Below, in pieces: positions 5,962 to 7,174 of a DNA stretch of 7,174 nt (the stretch's first letter is position 1; the number at the start of each line of letters is the position of its first letter). Under the pieces are notes generated by a model. The model saw only the letters and a list, made by a program, of their open reading frames with translations. It ran no database searches and was not told the DNA's origin. Position numbers and translations under genes: made by a program. This stretch comes from an uncultured Rickettsiales bacterium. GTDB taxonomy: Bacteria; Pseudomonadota; Alphaproteobacteria; Rickettsiales; UBA1997. The stretch spans positions 1-7,174 of the forward strand of contig CATOJU010000043.1 in NCBI GenBank assembly GCA_951800555.1. Reading direction: 5' to 3'.

Positions 5962-7053
5962 ATGTTTAATTTTCTCAAAAATAAAAAAGAAGCAAAAAAC
6001 ATAACATCTTCTTTTAGGGCCTATTATCAAAATGTAGGCAGACCAGTTTGGACTGATAGAAATTATGTCCATTTAGCTGAGGAATCCTATATAAAAAATG
6101 TTATTGCAAATCGATGCATTTCCATAATCACAAAAAGCGCATCATCTATAAAATTACAATTAAGAAAAAAACAAAGTGGAGAAATTATAAAAAATCACGA
6201 AATTTTAGATTTACTAAAAAGACCAAATCCAATGTTATCACAAAATGATTTTTTTGAATCCATTTATGCTCACAAACTAATTTCTGGTAATGCCTATATT
6301 CAAGCAATTTTTACTAATAATTCTAAATATTTTGAACCAAAAGAATTATTTATATTAAGACCTGATAGAATAACAATTTTAGTTGGAAAAACAAATATAC
6401 CAATAGGTTATAAATACAAATTTGATAGTAAAGAAACAATTTTTAAAGTTGATCAAATAAATGGAAAAAGTGAAATTCTACATATCAAAAATTTTCATCC
6501 AACAAATGACTGGTATGGATTATCACAAGTAGAACCGGCAGCCTATTCTATAGATCAACATAACGAAGCATCAAAATGGAATCAAGCCATATTACAAAAT
6601 GGGGCAAAACCTTGCGGTGCCCTCATAGTAAAAAATGATGCTGAAAATAACGGTTTTTTAACTGATGACCAATTTGAAAGATTAAAGGAACAATTATATA
6701 GCGAATTTACTGGTAGTAACAATGCTGGGAAGCCATTACTTTTAGAAGGTGGGCTTGATTGGAAAGAAATTAGTATGACTCCAAAAGAAATGGATTTTTT
6801 GGAAATGAAGCATAGTACAGCAAGAGATATAGCTTTATCTTTTGGTGTTCCATCACAATTAATAGGAATTCCAGGAGATAATACCTATAGCAATATGGCA
6901 GAAGCTAGATTATTCTTGTGGGAACAAACGATTTTACCGACTATAGATGCTGTACTTATGAATTTTAATAATTGGCTGATGCCTATGTTTGAAGGTGAAT
7001 TTGAATTAATTTATAATAAAGATAGTACTAATAGTACTCTGTCGAATAGTTAG
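5962..7053 (+). CDS. HK97-family phage/GTA portal protein, C-terminally short
   Basis: Portal proteins form the dodecameric ring at the capsid vertex through which DNA is packaged, docking terminase on one side and the tail on the other. The 363-residue product has the family order: a basic N-terminus; a helix with ANRCISIITKSASS near 49-62; HEILDLLKRPNP from residue 79; an NAYIQA strand; HPTNDWYGLS at 179-188 leading into the long helical segment; and the strongly conserved IPGDNTYSNMAEA at 303-315 followed by W..TILP. The last motif is typical of alphaproteobacterial gene-transfer-agent and HK97-like portals. The protein ends about 30-40 residues before most relatives (about 390-400 residues), in an Asn/Ser/Thr-rich tail. 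No protease, capsid or terminase gene is in the window, and upstream is ileS. In Rickettsiales, GTA-derived genes are known to be dispersed, so a domesticated or decaying GTA gene is the likeliest reading; a prophage continuing beyond the right edge cannot be excluded. Start is the ATG at 5962; no Shine-Dalgarno is seen. Confidence 0.9.
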   Translation: MFNFLKNKKEAKNITSSFRAYYQNVGRPVWTDRNYVHLAEESYIKNVIANRCISIITKSASSIKLQLRKKQSGEIIKNHEILDLLKRPNPMLSQNDFFESIYAHKLISGNAYIQAIFTNNSKYFEPKELFILRPDRITILVGKTNIPIGYKYKFDSKETIFKVDQINGKSEILHIKNFHPTNDWYGLSQVEPAAYSIDQHNEASKWNQAILQNGAKPCGALIVKNDAENNGFLTDDQFERLKEQLYSEFTGSNNAGKPLLLEGGLDWKEISMTPKEMDFLEMKHSTARDIALSFGVPSQLIGIPGDNTYSNMAEARLFLWEQTILPTIDAVLMNFNNWLMPMFEGEFELIYNKDSTNSTLSNS

Positions 7054-7174
7054 ATTATAGTTATATTTTTTATATATATACTGAAAGAATTAAAATATAT
7101 TAATTTAAAAATTAAAATTTTAAAAAATATTTTGTAAAACTTTAAAATTTACTATAAAATAACTTAGATTTTTA
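7054..7174. other. AT-rich 3' flank of the portal gene, no gene seen
   Basis: This stretch is nearly pure A/T. I find no start of a prohead protease or capsid gene, no convincing terminator and no tRNA. It is too short to say whether further phage or GTA genes follow. Confidence 0.5.

Noticed and set aside
5887..6072. 61-codon minus-strand reading frame overlapping the portal start
   Set aside because: It is an antisense shadow across the portal promoter and N-terminus, with no recognisable protein features.

Overview
This window is very AT-rich (by eye about three quarters A+T) and uses the standard bacterial code without difficulty. It looks like the chromosome of a reduced, host-associated alphaproteobacterium, most likely in or near the Rickettsiales. 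Three points support this: the isoleucyl-tRNA synthetase is of the eukaryote-like class known from Rickettsia, there is a lone HK97/GTA-type portal gene among housekeeping genes, and genes stand mostly alone behind near-perfect sigma70 promoters with A/T-only spacers. The taxonomic call is inference; the sequence contains no rRNA or tRNA.

Layout, left to right: (1) the 5' part of a Mur ligase gene (MurC/Mpl type) on the minus strand, running off the left edge; (2) a 314-nt divergent intergenic region; (3) trxB, thioredoxin reductase, plus strand; (4) the small regulatory subunit of acetolactate synthase (ilvN/ilvH type), plus strand, probably starting at a GTG preceded by GGAG; (5) a long imperfect hairpin between convergent genes; (6) a 68-codon minus-strand gene whose product is a charged helix ending in Cys-Gly-Cys-Leu-Leu-Ile, a good eukaryotic CaaX prenylation box; (7) ileS on the minus strand, with a complete catalytic and editing core but an early C-terminal stop; (8) a 286-nt divergent intergenic region with two promoters and a small dyad; (9) a portal protein gene, plus strand, apparently short at its C-terminus; (10) about 120 nt of AT-rich sequence with no gene seen.

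The genes do not form one pathway. Cell-wall synthesis, thiol redox, branched-chain amino-acid synthesis and tRNA charging are single housekeeping genes with their own promoters, as is common in shuffled, reduced genomes. The most interesting item is the 68-aa gene. It has one of the best promoters in the window (TTGACT-17-TATAAT), no bacterial housekeeping family that I recognise, a CaaX terminus that only a eukaryotic host would modify, and a central helix resembling the core of R-SNAREs. I propose it as a candidate host-membrane-targeted effector, possibly a SNARE mimic. The CaaX box is read directly from sequence; the effector role is inference.
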